NCBI GenBank assembly: GCA_046263155.1
Contig: JBHELF010000141.1
Span: 1-26,737 of the forward strand
Origin: DATADF01 sp046263155
GTDB lineage: Bacteria > Actinomycetota > CADDZG01 > WHSQ01
DNA length: 26,737 nt
Direction: 5' to 3'
In this document: piece after piece, positions 1-7,703 of the stretch
Layout: every line of letters starts with the position of its first letter
How positions within the stretch are numbered: position 1 is the first letter of the stretch
Program-made: the position numbers and the translations under genes
The notes under the pieces: generated by a model
Database searches by the model: none
Told to the model about the DNA's origin: nothing
The model's input: the letters and a program-made list of their open reading frames with translations, nothing else

Positions 1-885
1 GCCTTAACGGCGCTCCGTCCGGATCTCGAAGTCACCGTGCAGGAGGTCACCACGCGCGGCGATCGAGAGCAGCGGCCGTTCGCCGCGATCGGGGGCAAGG
101 GACTGTTCGTTAAGGAGTTGGAGCTGACCCTCACCGAAGAACGTGCCGACGCGGCCGTGCATTCGGCCAAGGATCTGACTGCTGAGCTCGCCCGCGGATG
201 TGTCATCGCCTGCGTGCCGGAGAGACAGAGCCCAGCCGATGTCGTCGTCGGCGGGTCGGGAGAGACCGGCGAGTCCAGGCTCGCCTCCCTTCAGCCCGGG
301 GCGCGCGTCGGTACGTCAAGCATGCGCAGGAGGGCGCTTCTCGCGGAACGTTGGCCGGACGTGCAGGGCGTCGAGCTGCGCGGAAATATCGACACCCGTC
401 TCGAAAAGGTCGCGCGGGGAGAGGTCGATGTCGCGGTTCTTGCCGCGGCAGGGTTGAATCGGCTGGGCGCCGAGGAGTCCGCAGCCGTGCTCGATCTCGA
501 CCATTGGATTCCCGCCCCGGGGCAGGGCGCGCTCGCGGTCGAGGTACTCAAGAGCCGAACCGACCTCATTGATCTATTTGCAGAGCTGAACGACTCCGCC
601 GCCGCCGCCGAGCTTGCCGCCGAGCGGTCCTTCGCCGAGACGCTGGAAGGGGGCTGCACGATCCCTCTGGGATGTCTGGCGCGCCTCGAAGGAGAGCGTC
701 TCGTCGTCACGGGATTTCTCGGGCATCCCGGCGGCGGCGCCGCGTTGCGGGATCGAGTCTCGGGTCCGTCGATCGATGCCGAGGCCCTCGGTCGGGAGGT
801 GGCGCAGTCGATCTTCGACGCGGGGGGCCGCGAGCTGGTCGAGGAGCTGCGGGAACTCGCCGCGCCACCGATCCCCGCCCCATGA
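1..885 (+). CDS. hemC: Porphobilinogen deaminase (hydroxymethylbilane synthase), 5' end cut by the window
   Basis: Polymerises four porphobilinogen units into hydroxymethylbilane in the cytoplasm, the third enzyme of tetrapyrrole synthesis. The reading frame is open from base 1 with no good start inside the window. Family members begin about 20-25 residues before the first visible residues (ALTALRPDLEV), so the N-terminus lies upstream. Visible landmarks are the GGKGLFVKELE segment, the HSAKDL substrate-binding motif, VGTSSMRRRA, the LRGNIDTRLEK stretch, and the EGGCTIPLG motif whose cysteine carries the dipyrromethane cofactor. The stop (TGA, 883-885) overlaps the hemD start as ATGA, so translation is probably coupled. 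An internal GTG at 37 is not a credible start because it would remove conserved sequence. Assignment is very secure. Confidence 0.97.
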   Translation, partial: ALTALRPDLEVTVQEVTTRGDREQRPFAAIGGKGLFVKELELTLTEERADAAVHSAKDLTAELARGCVIACVPERQSPADVVVGGSGETGESRLASLQPGARVGTSSMRRRALLAERWPDVQGVELRGNIDTRLEKVARGEVDVAVLAAAGLNRLGAEESAAVLDLDHWIPAPGQGALAVEVLKSRTDLIDLFAELNDSAAAAELAAERSFAETLEGGCTIPLGCLARLEGERLVVTGFLGHPGGGAALRDRVSGPSIDAEALGREVAQSIFDAGGRELVEELRELAAPPIPAP

Positions 886-1691
886 CTCCGCAGGCGAGAG
901 GACCCCGCGCCGCCGCCCGAGTCGTCGTGACCCGTGCCCGGGCGCAGTCGCGATCTCTCGTGGATCGCCTCGAGGACTTGGGCGCCGAGGTGATCGTCGC
1001 GCCGGTGATCGAGATCGTGGATCCCCCATCGTGGTCGGACCTCGATGCCGCCATCGGCCGATTGGCGCAAGGCGTCTACGACTGGGTGATCTTCTCTTCT
1101 ACGAACGCAGTTGAGAAAGTCTGGCAGCGTCTCGGGGATGCGGGTCTCGGCGAGAACGTTTTTGAAACCTCGAGGACCGCGGCCGTCGGGACCACCACGG
1201 CGTCATTGTTGCGCGACAAGGGCGTGGCCCCCACTCTCGTCCCGGCCGCGTTCAGCGGCGCGGAGCTGGCCGCCGCTCTCGGAGCCGGTGCCGGCCGGGT
1301 TCTGGTGCCGCGCGCCGCCACGGCCCCCAAGGGACTGCCGCGCGCGTTGGCCGCGAACGGGTGGACGGTCGATGACGTGCCCGCGTACGCCAACCGGCTT
1401 CCGGCGCAGGCGCCGGAGTCGGCTGCCCGCGTGCGAGCCGGAGATTTCGATGTTCTGACCTTCACGAGTGGTTCCACGGTGCGCAACTTCGTTACTCTGA
1501 TCGCGCCGCCGGACGCGATCGACTGCTCATCGAGCCAGGTCTCCGACAAGCTCGTCGCGTGTATCGGGCCCGAGACCGCCCGGACGGCGGCCGCCGAGGG
1601 CTTTCGCGTCGACGTCGTGCCCAAGGAGGCCTCCGTCGGAGGACTGGTGCGGGCCCTAAGCGATCGATTCGATGGCACGATAGATCGATGA
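882..1691 (+). CDS. hemD: Uroporphyrinogen-III synthase
   Basis: Cyclises hydroxymethylbilane with inversion of ring D to give uroporphyrinogen III. The 269-residue protein has the usual length and loosely conserved pattern: VVVTRARAQSRSLVDRLEDLGAEV near the N-terminus, then YDWVIFSSTNAV (about residues 66-77), a second domain containing AVGTTTASLLRDKG, and near the C-terminus FDVLTFTSGSTVRNF followed by ACIGPETARTAAAEGFRVDVVP. The frame stays open upstream to 672, but the ATG at 882 overlaps the hemC stop as ATGA and gives the expected N-terminus, so it is preferred. It lies between hemC and hemB and overlaps both by a few bases. HemD is poorly conserved as a family, so context adds to the call. 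Confidence 0.94.
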   Translation: MTPQARGPRAAARVVVTRARAQSRSLVDRLEDLGAEVIVAPVIEIVDPPSWSDLDAAIGRLAQGVYDWVIFSSTNAVEKVWQRLGDAGLGENVFETSRTAAVGTTTASLLRDKGVAPTLVPAAFSGAELAAALGAGAGRVLVPRAATAPKGLPRALAANGWTVDDVPAYANRLPAQAPESAARVRAGDFDVLTFTSGSTVRNFVTLIAPPDAIDCSSSQVSDKLVACIGPETARTAAAEGFRVDVVPKEASVGGLVRALSDRFDGTIDR

Positions 1692-2665
1692 GTTCCTATC
1701 CCGAGTACCGGCCGAGAAGGCTGCGGCGCACCTCCGGGCTTCGGCGCGCCTTTGCGGAGACGGCGGTGTCGCCCTCGAACCTCGTCGCCCCTCTCTTTCT
1801 CAAGGAGGGAATCGCCGAGCCGCAGCCCATAACGTCGCTTCGAGGCCACTTCCAGCACACGCCGGAGTCGCTGGTCAAAGAGGCACGCGAGCTGGCGACG
1901 CGCGAGGTCGCGGGCGTGATCCTCTTCGGCATTCCGCAGCGCAAGGACCCCGAGGGCTCCGAGGCTTGGAATCCGGATGGGATCGCACAGCGCGGGCTAA
2001 GAGCTCTCAAGGAAGAGTTGGGCGACGACCTCGTCGTCATTGCCGATCTCTGCATGTGCGAATACACGGATCACGGCCATTGCGGAATCGTTCGGGCCGA
2101 GAGCGTCTCAAACGACGCCACGATCGAGTCCTATGGGAAGATCGCCCTGTCGCAGGCAACGGCCGGTGCCGATGTCGTGGCCCCTTCCGGAATGATGGAT
2201 GGACAGGTCGGGGCCATCCGGGCAGCATTGGATTCCTCCGGTTTCGAGGACACGGCGATCCTTGCGTACGCGGCAAAGTACGCGTCGAGTTTTTATGGGC
2301 CGTTTCGCGAGGCCGCCGAGGGAGCGCCGCAGTTCGGCGACCGTCGCGCCTACCAGCAGGATCCGTCCAACCTCCAGGAAGCCTTACGCGAGGCCGGTCT
2401 CGACGTCGAGGAGGGGGCCGACGCCTTGATGGTCAAGCCGGCTCTGGGTTATCTCGACGTGCTGCGCGCAGTGAAGGAAAAGTTTGCGTATCCCACAGCC
2501 GCGTACAACGTAAGCGGTGAGTACGCGATGCTCATTGCCGCCGCCGAGAGGAGCTGGATCGACGAGCGCGCCGCCACGCTTGAGGTGCTGTCCTCGATCC
2601 GACGCGCCGGCGCCGACTTGATCCTCACGTATCACGCGAAGCAAGCGGCGGAGTGGCTCTCCTGA
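1688..2665 (+). CDS. hemB: Porphobilinogen synthase (delta-aminolevulinate dehydratase), zinc type
   Basis: Condenses two 5-aminolevulinate molecules to porphobilinogen. The 325-residue protein shows the two Schiff-base lysines in their usual settings: K197 in AYAAKYASSFYGPFR and K250 in MVKPALGYLDVL. The metal site has the three-cysteine form DLCMCEYTDHGHCG (C122, C124, C132), which marks the zinc-dependent class rather than the aspartate/magnesium class. The ATG at 1688 overlaps the hemD stop (ATGA). The longer frame from 1559 only adds arginine-rich out-of-family sequence and was rejected. Third gene of the hem operon; hemL follows after 22 bases. Confidence 0.97.
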   Translation: MSSYPEYRPRRLRRTSGLRRAFAETAVSPSNLVAPLFLKEGIAEPQPITSLRGHFQHTPESLVKEARELATREVAGVILFGIPQRKDPEGSEAWNPDGIAQRGLRALKEELGDDLVVIADLCMCEYTDHGHCGIVRAESVSNDATIESYGKIALSQATAGADVVAPSGMMDGQVGAIRAALDSSGFEDTAILAYAAKYASSFYGPFREAAEGAPQFGDRRAYQQDPSNLQEALREAGLDVEEGADALMVKPALGYLDVLRAVKEKFAYPTAAYNVSGEYAMLIAAAERSWIDERAATLEVLSSIRRAGADLILTYHAKQAAEWLS

Positions 2666-2687
2666 CCCAAGCCACCACCTTGGAACG

Positions 2688-3992
2688 ATGAGCGATAGGC
2701 CCTCCGGTCGGGAGCTGTCGAGCAAGCTATTCGCCCAAGCGCAAACCCTGATGCCCGGCGGTGTTTCTTCACCGGTCCGGGCCTTCAAAGCCGTCGACGG
2801 TGAACCGTTTTTTGTCGTTCGCGGCGTCGGCGCGCTGCTGACCGATGTCGACGGCAACGAATACATCGATTATGTCCAGAGCTGGGGGGCATTGCTGTTC
2901 GGTCACGCGCATCCCGCGATCGTGGAGGCCGTTCGCGACGCGGCGGCGCGCGGGACGTCTTTCGGCACTCCGAGTGAGCTCGAGGTCGAGCTGGCCTCCC
3001 TAGTAGTCGAGCTTGTTCCCCACACGGAGCGTGTTCGCTTCGTGTCCTCGGGAACCGAAGCGGCCATGACCGCCGTACGGCTGGCGCGCGGTGTGACCGG
3101 TCGGGCGAAGGTTCTGAAATTCGCCGGCTGCTACCACGGGCACAGCGATTCACTATTGGTCGACGCGGGGTCCGGTGTTGCGACTCTGGGCATACCGGGA
3201 ACGCCCGGCGTCACTCGGGCCGCGGCGGCCGACACCCTGGTCGCGCCCTACAACGATCTCGACTCCGCCCGCGCGACGGTTGGGACCTACGCAGACGATC
3301 TCGCGGCGATCATCGTCGAGCCGATTGCCGCCAACATGGGACTCGTGCTGCCGGAGGAGGGGTGGCTGACGGGCTTGCGCGGTCTCGCCGACGACGTCGG
3401 GGCCTTGCTGATCCTCGATGAGGTGATCACGGGCTTTCGAGTCGGGCCCGGCGGCGCTCAACAGCGTTACGGAACGGTCGGCGACCTCGTGCTTCTCGGG
3501 AAGGTGCTCGGCGGCGGGCTGCCGGTCGGCGCCGTCGCGGGCAGGGCGGAACTCATGGAGCGGCTCGCGCCGGTCGGTGACGTGTATCAGGCGGGAACTC
3601 TGTCGGGGAACCCGGTCGCGATGGCCGCCGGTCTCGCTTCGCTGACGCTGATCCGCTCCGACCCCGGACTTCACGACCGCTTGCAGGAGCGCGGTCGCGC
3701 ACTGGCGCGAGGGCTCATCGATGCGGCCGCAGGTGCCGGAGTACAACTCGTTGCGGCGGCGATCGGAGGCCTCGCCGGGCTCTTCTTCGCCGAGCGAGAG
3801 GTGGTGAATTACGAACAGGCGCGCGCGACCGATGCGGATACCTACGCGCGCTTCTGGCGCGGCATGCTGGAGCGTGGCATCTATTTGCCACCCTCGCGGT
3901 TCGAAGCCTTATTCCTCACTACCGCTCACGACGAGGAGCTGATCGAGAGGACTATCGCTGCAGCGGCGGAGGTCCTAGCGGGATTCTTCTAG
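2688..3992 (+). CDS. hemL: Glutamate-1-semialdehyde 2,1-aminomutase
   Basis: PLP enzyme that moves the amino group of glutamate-1-semialdehyde to give 5-aminolevulinate, so this organism uses the C5 (glutamyl-tRNA) route. The 434-residue protein begins with the typical MPGGVSSPVRAFKAV region (about residues 22-35). It carries the PLP phosphate-binding SSGTEA (120-125), FAGCYHGHSD (145-154), the aspartate that pairs with the PLP ring nitrogen in LILDEVITGFR (D244), and the Schiff-base lysine K272 in LLGKVLGGGLPVGA. C-terminal GTLSGNPVAMAAG is also present. It is last in the hem operon. Its stop is only four bases from the stop of the convergent minus-strand operon. A hemA gene is expected upstream but is outside the window. 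Confidence 0.97.
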   Translation: MSDRPSGRELSSKLFAQAQTLMPGGVSSPVRAFKAVDGEPFFVVRGVGALLTDVDGNEYIDYVQSWGALLFGHAHPAIVEAVRDAAARGTSFGTPSELEVELASLVVELVPHTERVRFVSSGTEAAMTAVRLARGVTGRAKVLKFAGCYHGHSDSLLVDAGSGVATLGIPGTPGVTRAAAADTLVAPYNDLDSARATVGTYADDLAAIIVEPIAANMGLVLPEEGWLTGLRGLADDVGALLILDEVITGFRVGPGGAQQRYGTVGDLVLLGKVLGGGLPVGAVAGRAELMERLAPVGDVYQAGTLSGNPVAMAAGLASLTLIRSDPGLHDRLQERGRALARGLIDAAAGAGVQLVAAAIGGLAGLFFAEREVVNYEQARATDADTYARFWRGMLERGIYLPPSRFEALFLTTAHDEELIERTIAAAAEVLAGFF

Positions 3993-3996
3993 TTAG

Positions 3997-4179
3997 TTAA
4001 TCCTCACGCCCGATGAAGTACCAGAGGGTTGCAGCCAAAAGCACAAGCATGACTGCCATGACGATGAAGGCGCTGCCCCCGTTCGAGGCGATCGTCTTTC
4101 CCCCGGCATTTATGCCCGTGGCACAGGCCGACATGAGAGTGGCAGCCAGAGCGACAAGCACGCGCAGCCTGACGTTCAT
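3997..4179 (-). CDS. Small two-segment membrane protein, last gene of the bc-complex operon
   Basis: A 60-residue protein with two hydrophobic stretches: an N-terminal one (residues about 4-20, ending MSACATG, a weak lipobox-like site) and a C-terminal transmembrane helix (about 36-56) followed by GRED. It starts directly after the stop of the preceding gene (TAG then ATG with no gap), so it is almost certainly co-translated with the bc-complex genes. Size and topology resemble the small accessory subunits of respiratory complexes, but I recognise no family, and that role is an inference from position. It could instead be a small lipoprotein. Its stop faces the hemL stop across four bases. 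Confidence 0.6.
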   Translation of the reverse strand: MNVRLRVLVALAATLMSACATGINAGGKTIASNGGSAFIVMAVMLVLLAATLWYFIGRED

Positions 4180-4911
4180 CTAGGCCCCCGCCTCCTCCTC
4201 GCGTGTGCGCCGGGCGCGCAACTCCATGCGGTTCAGCCCAAACAAGTGAGCGACCAGCAACAGAAACGTGCCTGCGGCTATCAAGCGAGCCTTGCCCAAG
4301 GGATTGCCGGCCTCGAAATGCATCACCACGAACACCTCGCCGCTGGGGCGCCGATCGCCCTCCGCGATCTCGGCCTGGGGGTCGGGGACGTAGGTGAGCA
4401 TGCCGAACTGGCCGTCTTCGTTCTCAATCAAGCGCTCGCTGTTCTCTTCGACCTGCGCGTACTCGGGATCGGCGAAGTTCTCGATCTTGCCGGCTTCGAT
4501 CTGTTCGGCGAGGTATTCCTCCGCGTCTCCTTCGAGCTCCGCGGCTCGCGACACCTGGGCGGCGTCTTCCTCGTCGGGAACGGTCCAGGGCGCCTCCGGG
4601 TAGTCGGCCGCCGGCCCAAACCTCAGGGCGCCGGGATCCGTGCCGATGTCGACGGGCTCCCAGTGGGGAAGGCTCGCCTGTGTGGGCTTGCCGAATTCGC
4701 CGACCGGGCCCAGCGGAGTGCCGATCGACCACACGATCGTCATGATGAAGAGGAAACCCAAGCTAACCGTCGCCGTGACGAAATACGCCAGACGAGGGCC
4801 CAGCACCAGCGTAAGGAGCAGCCACACGCTTCCGAAGAAAACGACGATGGCGGCCAAGACCGCGCCGACGCCGAGGATGAACGTGCCGTCGATCGTGAGT
4901 GCGAGGTTCAC
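4180..4911 (-). CDS. Uncharacterised 3-TM protein with an acidic extracytoplasmic domain, in the bc-complex operon
   Basis: A 243-residue protein of no family I can name. Residues about 10-37 and 41-65 are two transmembrane helices. Residues about 66-205 form a strongly acidic, Glu/Asp-rich loop with a probable helical section (residues 115-165), and residues about 209-225 form a third helix, followed by an Arg/Glu-rich tail. The GTG at 4911 overlaps the stop of the dihaem cytochrome gene (GTGA). The longer frame reaching 5295 reads antisense-like Arg/Pro-rich sequence inside that gene and was rejected. Tight coupling to the dihaem cytochrome c suggests a structural or docking subunit of the reductase. 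The acidic domain could bind a basic electron carrier or partner, but no haem or metal motif is visible. Confidence 0.75.
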   Translation of the reverse strand: MNLALTIDGTFILGVGAVLAAIVVFFGSVWLLLTLVLGPRLAYFVTATVSLGFLFIMTIVWSIGTPLGPVGEFGKPTQASLPHWEPVDIGTDPGALRFGPAADYPEAPWTVPDEEDAAQVSRAAELEGDAEEYLAEQIEAGKIENFADPEYAQVEENSERLIENEDGQFGMLTYVPDPQAEIAEGDRRPSGEVFVVMHFEAGNPLGKARLIAAGTFLLLVAHLFGLNRMELRARRTREEEAGA

Positions 4912-6041
4912 CTGAGCGACCTCTCGTACTCCATCACGGCGCGGATCTGCTCGTCGGTCAGGGGATACGCGGGAACCGGGATGCCCTGAGCCGGCGCTTC
5001 CGCAAAGGTCGGCATGAAGGCGAAGCGGCGCCCGTTGGAGATTGTGAGGAAGTGCAGCTCCTCGGTTAGGTGCCGGACGTCGCCCCTCCACAGGGCCATT
5101 CCCTGGTACCAGATGGTCCTCTGGTCGGCCGTACCCAGACCGGCCTCCTTGCCTTGGCCCTGCGGCCCGTGGCAAACGACGCAACGGGCCTCGAAGATCT
5201 CCTGCCCGCACTGCGCGGGCAGCGGCGGGGGACTCGGCGTCGGGCCGGGGCTCGGGCTCGCGCCGGCCGCGGCCCCCTCCTCGGGAGGATCGCATTGTTC
5301 GGACAGCGCGGGCGGGGGCCCCTGGTTGCCCGGGAGGCTCTTAAGCCAGGTGATGACGTCGCTCACCATCAGTGGAGTCATCGAGCCCCCGAAGGCAACG
5401 CCCCAGGCCGGCATCGGGGTACCGGGGCGACCCCGCTCGATCGTGAAGCGGACCACCTCCTCGTCCCAACGAGTGAAGACATTGTTCAAGGGAGGTGCCT
5501 GGTAGTCGACGACTGTGTCGCCCTCGGCGTCCACCGGACATACGACGCAGGGCTGGGCGAATCCGCCCGAGGCACTGGCGGCGACCTCGTTCTCCTCTGT
5601 GGCGGGGTCGTCTTCGACCACGCCGCCGTGGCAGTTGGCACACCCCTGGCCCAGGGCGATCCCCTCCTCGAGCTCTTTGAATCTCGCGGGGTCGGTTTCC
5701 TCCTCCAGTTCCGGAGGTGCGGCGAAGGTCAGCCGGCCGCGATGCAGCGCCTCCTCGTCGAAACGCTCGACGTAGGCCTCCTGGCGTTGGCCCTCCGGCA
5801 ACCAGTAGATGGGGATGAACGCCGCGGTCACGAGGATCGACAGGAACCAGCCGACCTGCAGGCGTTCGAGTCGAGGCCCCTCGAGGACCTCGTCGGGTTG
5901 CCCGGGGCGCAGTGCCTGCGGGATCCCGATTACGACGCGCGGCTTGCCGGGTCGTCCCGTGCGCGTGATGAACACGAGCCATAGGAGCGCCGCGGGGACG
6001 AGAACGACCGCGGCGATGAGAAGGACGTCGGAGGTACTCAC
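4908..6041 (-). CDS. Membrane-anchored dihaem cytochrome c of the menaquinol:cytochrome c reductase
   Basis: Carries electrons from the Rieske protein to the terminal oxidase, like the dihaem QcrC/CC subunit of actinobacterial bcc complexes. The 377-residue protein has two hydrophobic helices (about 5-25 and 64-80), then two cytochrome c domains on the outer face. Haem sites are CANCH (C134, C137, H138) with likely axial methionine M210 in GTPMPAWG, and CVVCH (C287, C290, H291) with likely M343 in FAFMP. A Ser/Pro-rich linker (about 261-276) separates them. A third cysteine pair, CVVCP (C165, C168), lacks the histidine. The start is the GTG at 6041, 13 bases after the Rieske stop; the longer frame to 6176 is out-of-family sequence. 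Two N-terminal helices and no C-terminal one differ from standard QcrC, so I do not assign the symbol. Confidence 0.9.
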   Translation of the reverse strand: MSTSDVLLIAAVVLVPAALLWLVFITRTGRPGKPRVVIGIPQALRPGQPDEVLEGPRLERLQVGWFLSILVTAAFIPIYWLPEGQRQEAYVERFDEEALHRGRLTFAAPPELEEETDPARFKELEEGIALGQGCANCHGGVVEDDPATEENEVAASASGGFAQPCVVCPVDAEGDTVVDYQAPPLNNVFTRWDEEVVRFTIERGRPGTPMPAWGVAFGGSMTPLMVSDVITWLKSLPGNQGPPPALSEQCDPPEEGAAAGASPSPGPTPSPPPLPAQCGQEIFEARCVVCHGPQGQGKEAGLGTADQRTIWYQGMALWRGDVRHLTEELHFLTISNGRRFAFMPTFAEAPAQGIPVPAYPLTDEQIRAVMEYERSLR

Positions 6042-6054
6042 GGCGCCCCGAGCG

Positions 6055-6900
6055 TCATTCGGGCACGCAGAAGGGTCCGACCGGCTCCGAGAACTTGCTC
6101 CAGGTGTCGGTTCCCCGCGGGGGCCCGGTCTGGAGGTCGCCGGTGTCGACGACGATCTTGTCACCCTCGAGCACAACCGGGAAGCGATCCAGGCCGCGCG
6201 GCGCGGGCCCGCCGTAGTACTCGCCGCTCAAGCGGTATTTCGACCCGTGGCAGGGGCACTCGAAGAGCAGCGACTTGCTGCAGTGCGGCACGGAGCACCC
6301 GAGGTGCACACACTTGCGGTAGAGCGCCTGCATCTTTACTTCCTTGGCGTTGGTGGCCAGATACACGGGCGCCTCGCCGTTGCCCTCGTAATACGTGAGC
6401 CAGAAGCGGCCCTCGGCGATGAATTGAGGAAGGAAGCCCGGGGGCCCCACTCGAGCCAGCCATTCGTCGTAGTTGCCCACCGTGATCTTCGTGCCGAAGC
6501 CGCCGGTCAATTTGGGCCAGAGAAACGAAAGCGAACTCATGCCGAAGAATCCGAGAAAAACACCGAAGGAAAGCGTCGAGGCGCGGTTCAGGAACTGCCT
6601 GCGCGAGACCGCCATCTGCTCCGTCGTCAACGGCTTCAGCTGCTTGGGGGGAATCTTCTGGACGGTCACCTCGGGGTCACGCGTCGTGGTTGTTGCTGCT
6701 GCTTGAGCCGGTGAGACGCCGGCCCGGCCTAGATTCCCTGCCGCCGGTTGCGGCTCGTCCCGACCGGCTACCTCCGTGCCCGCGGGGGCGGTGGCCTTCG
6801 CGTTCCGTCGCTCGCGCCGGATCGTAACGTTGACCATGAACGCCGCCCACACCGCGATGCTCGCGGCGATCACCAAGAGCGCGATCGTGCCCGGACTCAT
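6055..6900 (-). CDS. Rieske [2Fe-2S] iron-sulfur subunit of the menaquinol:cytochrome c reductase
   Basis: Takes one electron from menaquinol at the Qo site and passes it to cytochrome c. The 281-residue protein has the cluster motifs CVHLGC (C197, H199, C202) and CPCHG (C215, C217, H218): C197, H199, C215 and H218 bind the cluster, while C202 and C217 form the stabilising disulfide. There is an N-terminal transmembrane helix (about 5-25), then a cytoplasmic Ala/Pro/Thr-rich loop, then a twin-arginine motif SRRQFLNR (R100, R101) just before a second helix (about 108-128). This layout fits actinobacterial QcrA-type Rieske proteins, whose last helix is handed to the Tat system. It lies between the subunit IV gene and the dihaem cytochrome gene. 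Confidence 0.95.
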   Translation of the reverse strand: MSPGTIALLVIAASIAVWAAFMVNVTIRRERRNAKATAPAGTEVAGRDEPQPAAGNLGRAGVSPAQAAATTTTRDPEVTVQKIPPKQLKPLTTEQMAVSRRQFLNRASTLSFGVFLGFFGMSSLSFLWPKLTGGFGTKITVGNYDEWLARVGPPGFLPQFIAEGRFWLTYYEGNGEAPVYLATNAKEVKMQALYRKCVHLGCSVPHCSKSLLFECPCHGSKYRLSGEYYGGPAPRGLDRFPVVLEGDKIVVDTGDLQTGPPRGTDTWSKFSEPVGPFCVPE

Positions 6901-6912
6901 GGAGCGTCCCCG

Positions 6913-7686
6913 CTAGAGCTCAAAGAAAATGCCTCCCTCCCAGGGGAACACGAAGTTGAAGCCCGGTCCCCTGAAGAACATCCCGAGAGTCACGAGCACC
7001 GAGAAGCTGAGCAGGAAGAAGGAGAACAGCACGATCGCGAACTTGCGATCGTCGGGACGCGTCGAGGGGTTGCGATCAATGAAGGGCCAGGCAAACAAGG
7101 CGATGATGATCACGGTCGGAATCGTCACCCCTGCCACCTGCGGATGGAAGTAACGCAGTAGCTCCTGAAGACCCAGGAAGTACCACGGTGCCTTCGAGGG
7201 GTTCGGTGTCTGGTTGAAGTTCGCGAGTTCCCGCAACGGCGCGTCTACGGCCACCGAGAAGACGGTCAGGAACGCCATAACGATCAAGAGCGAGAGGAAC
7301 TCGGCCGCCATGAGATGCGGCCACACATTGACGCGATCCATGGGCTGACGTTCGACCTTCTGAATGGCCTCGGGCTTGACCACGGCGAGCAGGCGCTGCA
7401 CGCGTTCAGGCACGGCCGAAGCTCCGGCCGCAGCCGCGCGAGCTGCAGGTTTTGGAGCTGCGGCGGCAGCCGCGGGTTTCGGTGCAGCTGCCGCGGCCGC
7501 CGGTGCTGCGGGAGCAGCTGCTGGAGACGCGGGTTTGGGGGACGCCTGAGCTTTCGTGGGGTCGGCCGCTCCCCGCTGAGCCCGGACGCGCGCCGCCTTG
7601 GCCCGTGCCTGGGCGACCGCCGGCGACGAGCCCTTGGCGGTCTCCTCCGCCAGGACCTGTTCGAAGATCTCGTCGGGTGTCGGCAT
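6913..7686 (-). CDS. Cytochrome b C-terminal half (subunit IV-like) with a long Ala/Pro-rich N-terminal extension
   Basis: Provides the second half of cytochrome b and part of the Qo quinol-oxidation pocket. The last about 150 of 257 residues are family-like: a helix around 124-146, the Qo-loop motif KAPWYFLGLQELLRYFHP (about 168-185), then two further helices (about 190-207 and 217-240). The usual PEWY tetrad reads APWY. The first about 95 residues are not part of the family. They start with a charged helix (DEIFEQVLAEE... to VRAQRG) and continue into an Ala/Pro/Lys-rich tract with repeated AAAPKPAA units (about 45-90), probably a flexible cytoplasmic arm. The AGGGAT element lies just upstream of the ATG at 7686. 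The b6-like half precedes it by 17 bases. Confidence 0.92.
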   Translation of the reverse strand: MPTPDEIFEQVLAEETAKGSSPAVAQARAKAARVRAQRGAADPTKAQASPKPASPAAAPAAPAAAAAAPKPAAAAAAPKPAARAAAAGASAVPERVQRLLAVVKPEAIQKVERQPMDRVNVWPHLMAAEFLSLLIVMAFLTVFSVAVDAPLRELANFNQTPNPSKAPWYFLGLQELLRYFHPQVAGVTIPTVIIIALFAWPFIDRNPSTRPDDRKFAIVLFSFFLLSFSVLVTLGMFFRGPGFNFVFPWEGGIFFEL

Positions 7687-7703
7687 CGCTTGTTATCCCT
7701 TCC

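Noticed and set aside
37..39. GTG at 37 as the hemC start
   Set aside because: The frame is open and family-like from base 1, so the true start is upstream of the window.
4912..5295. N-terminal extension of the 3-TM protein
   Set aside because: It reads Arg/Gly/Pro-rich sequence inside the second haem domain of the dihaem cytochrome gene; the GTGA overlap start is far better.
5070..5984. A 304-codon plus-strand frame antisense to the dihaem cytochrome gene
   Set aside because: No recognisable domain and composition of a shadow frame; the minus strand has two intact CXXCH motifs.
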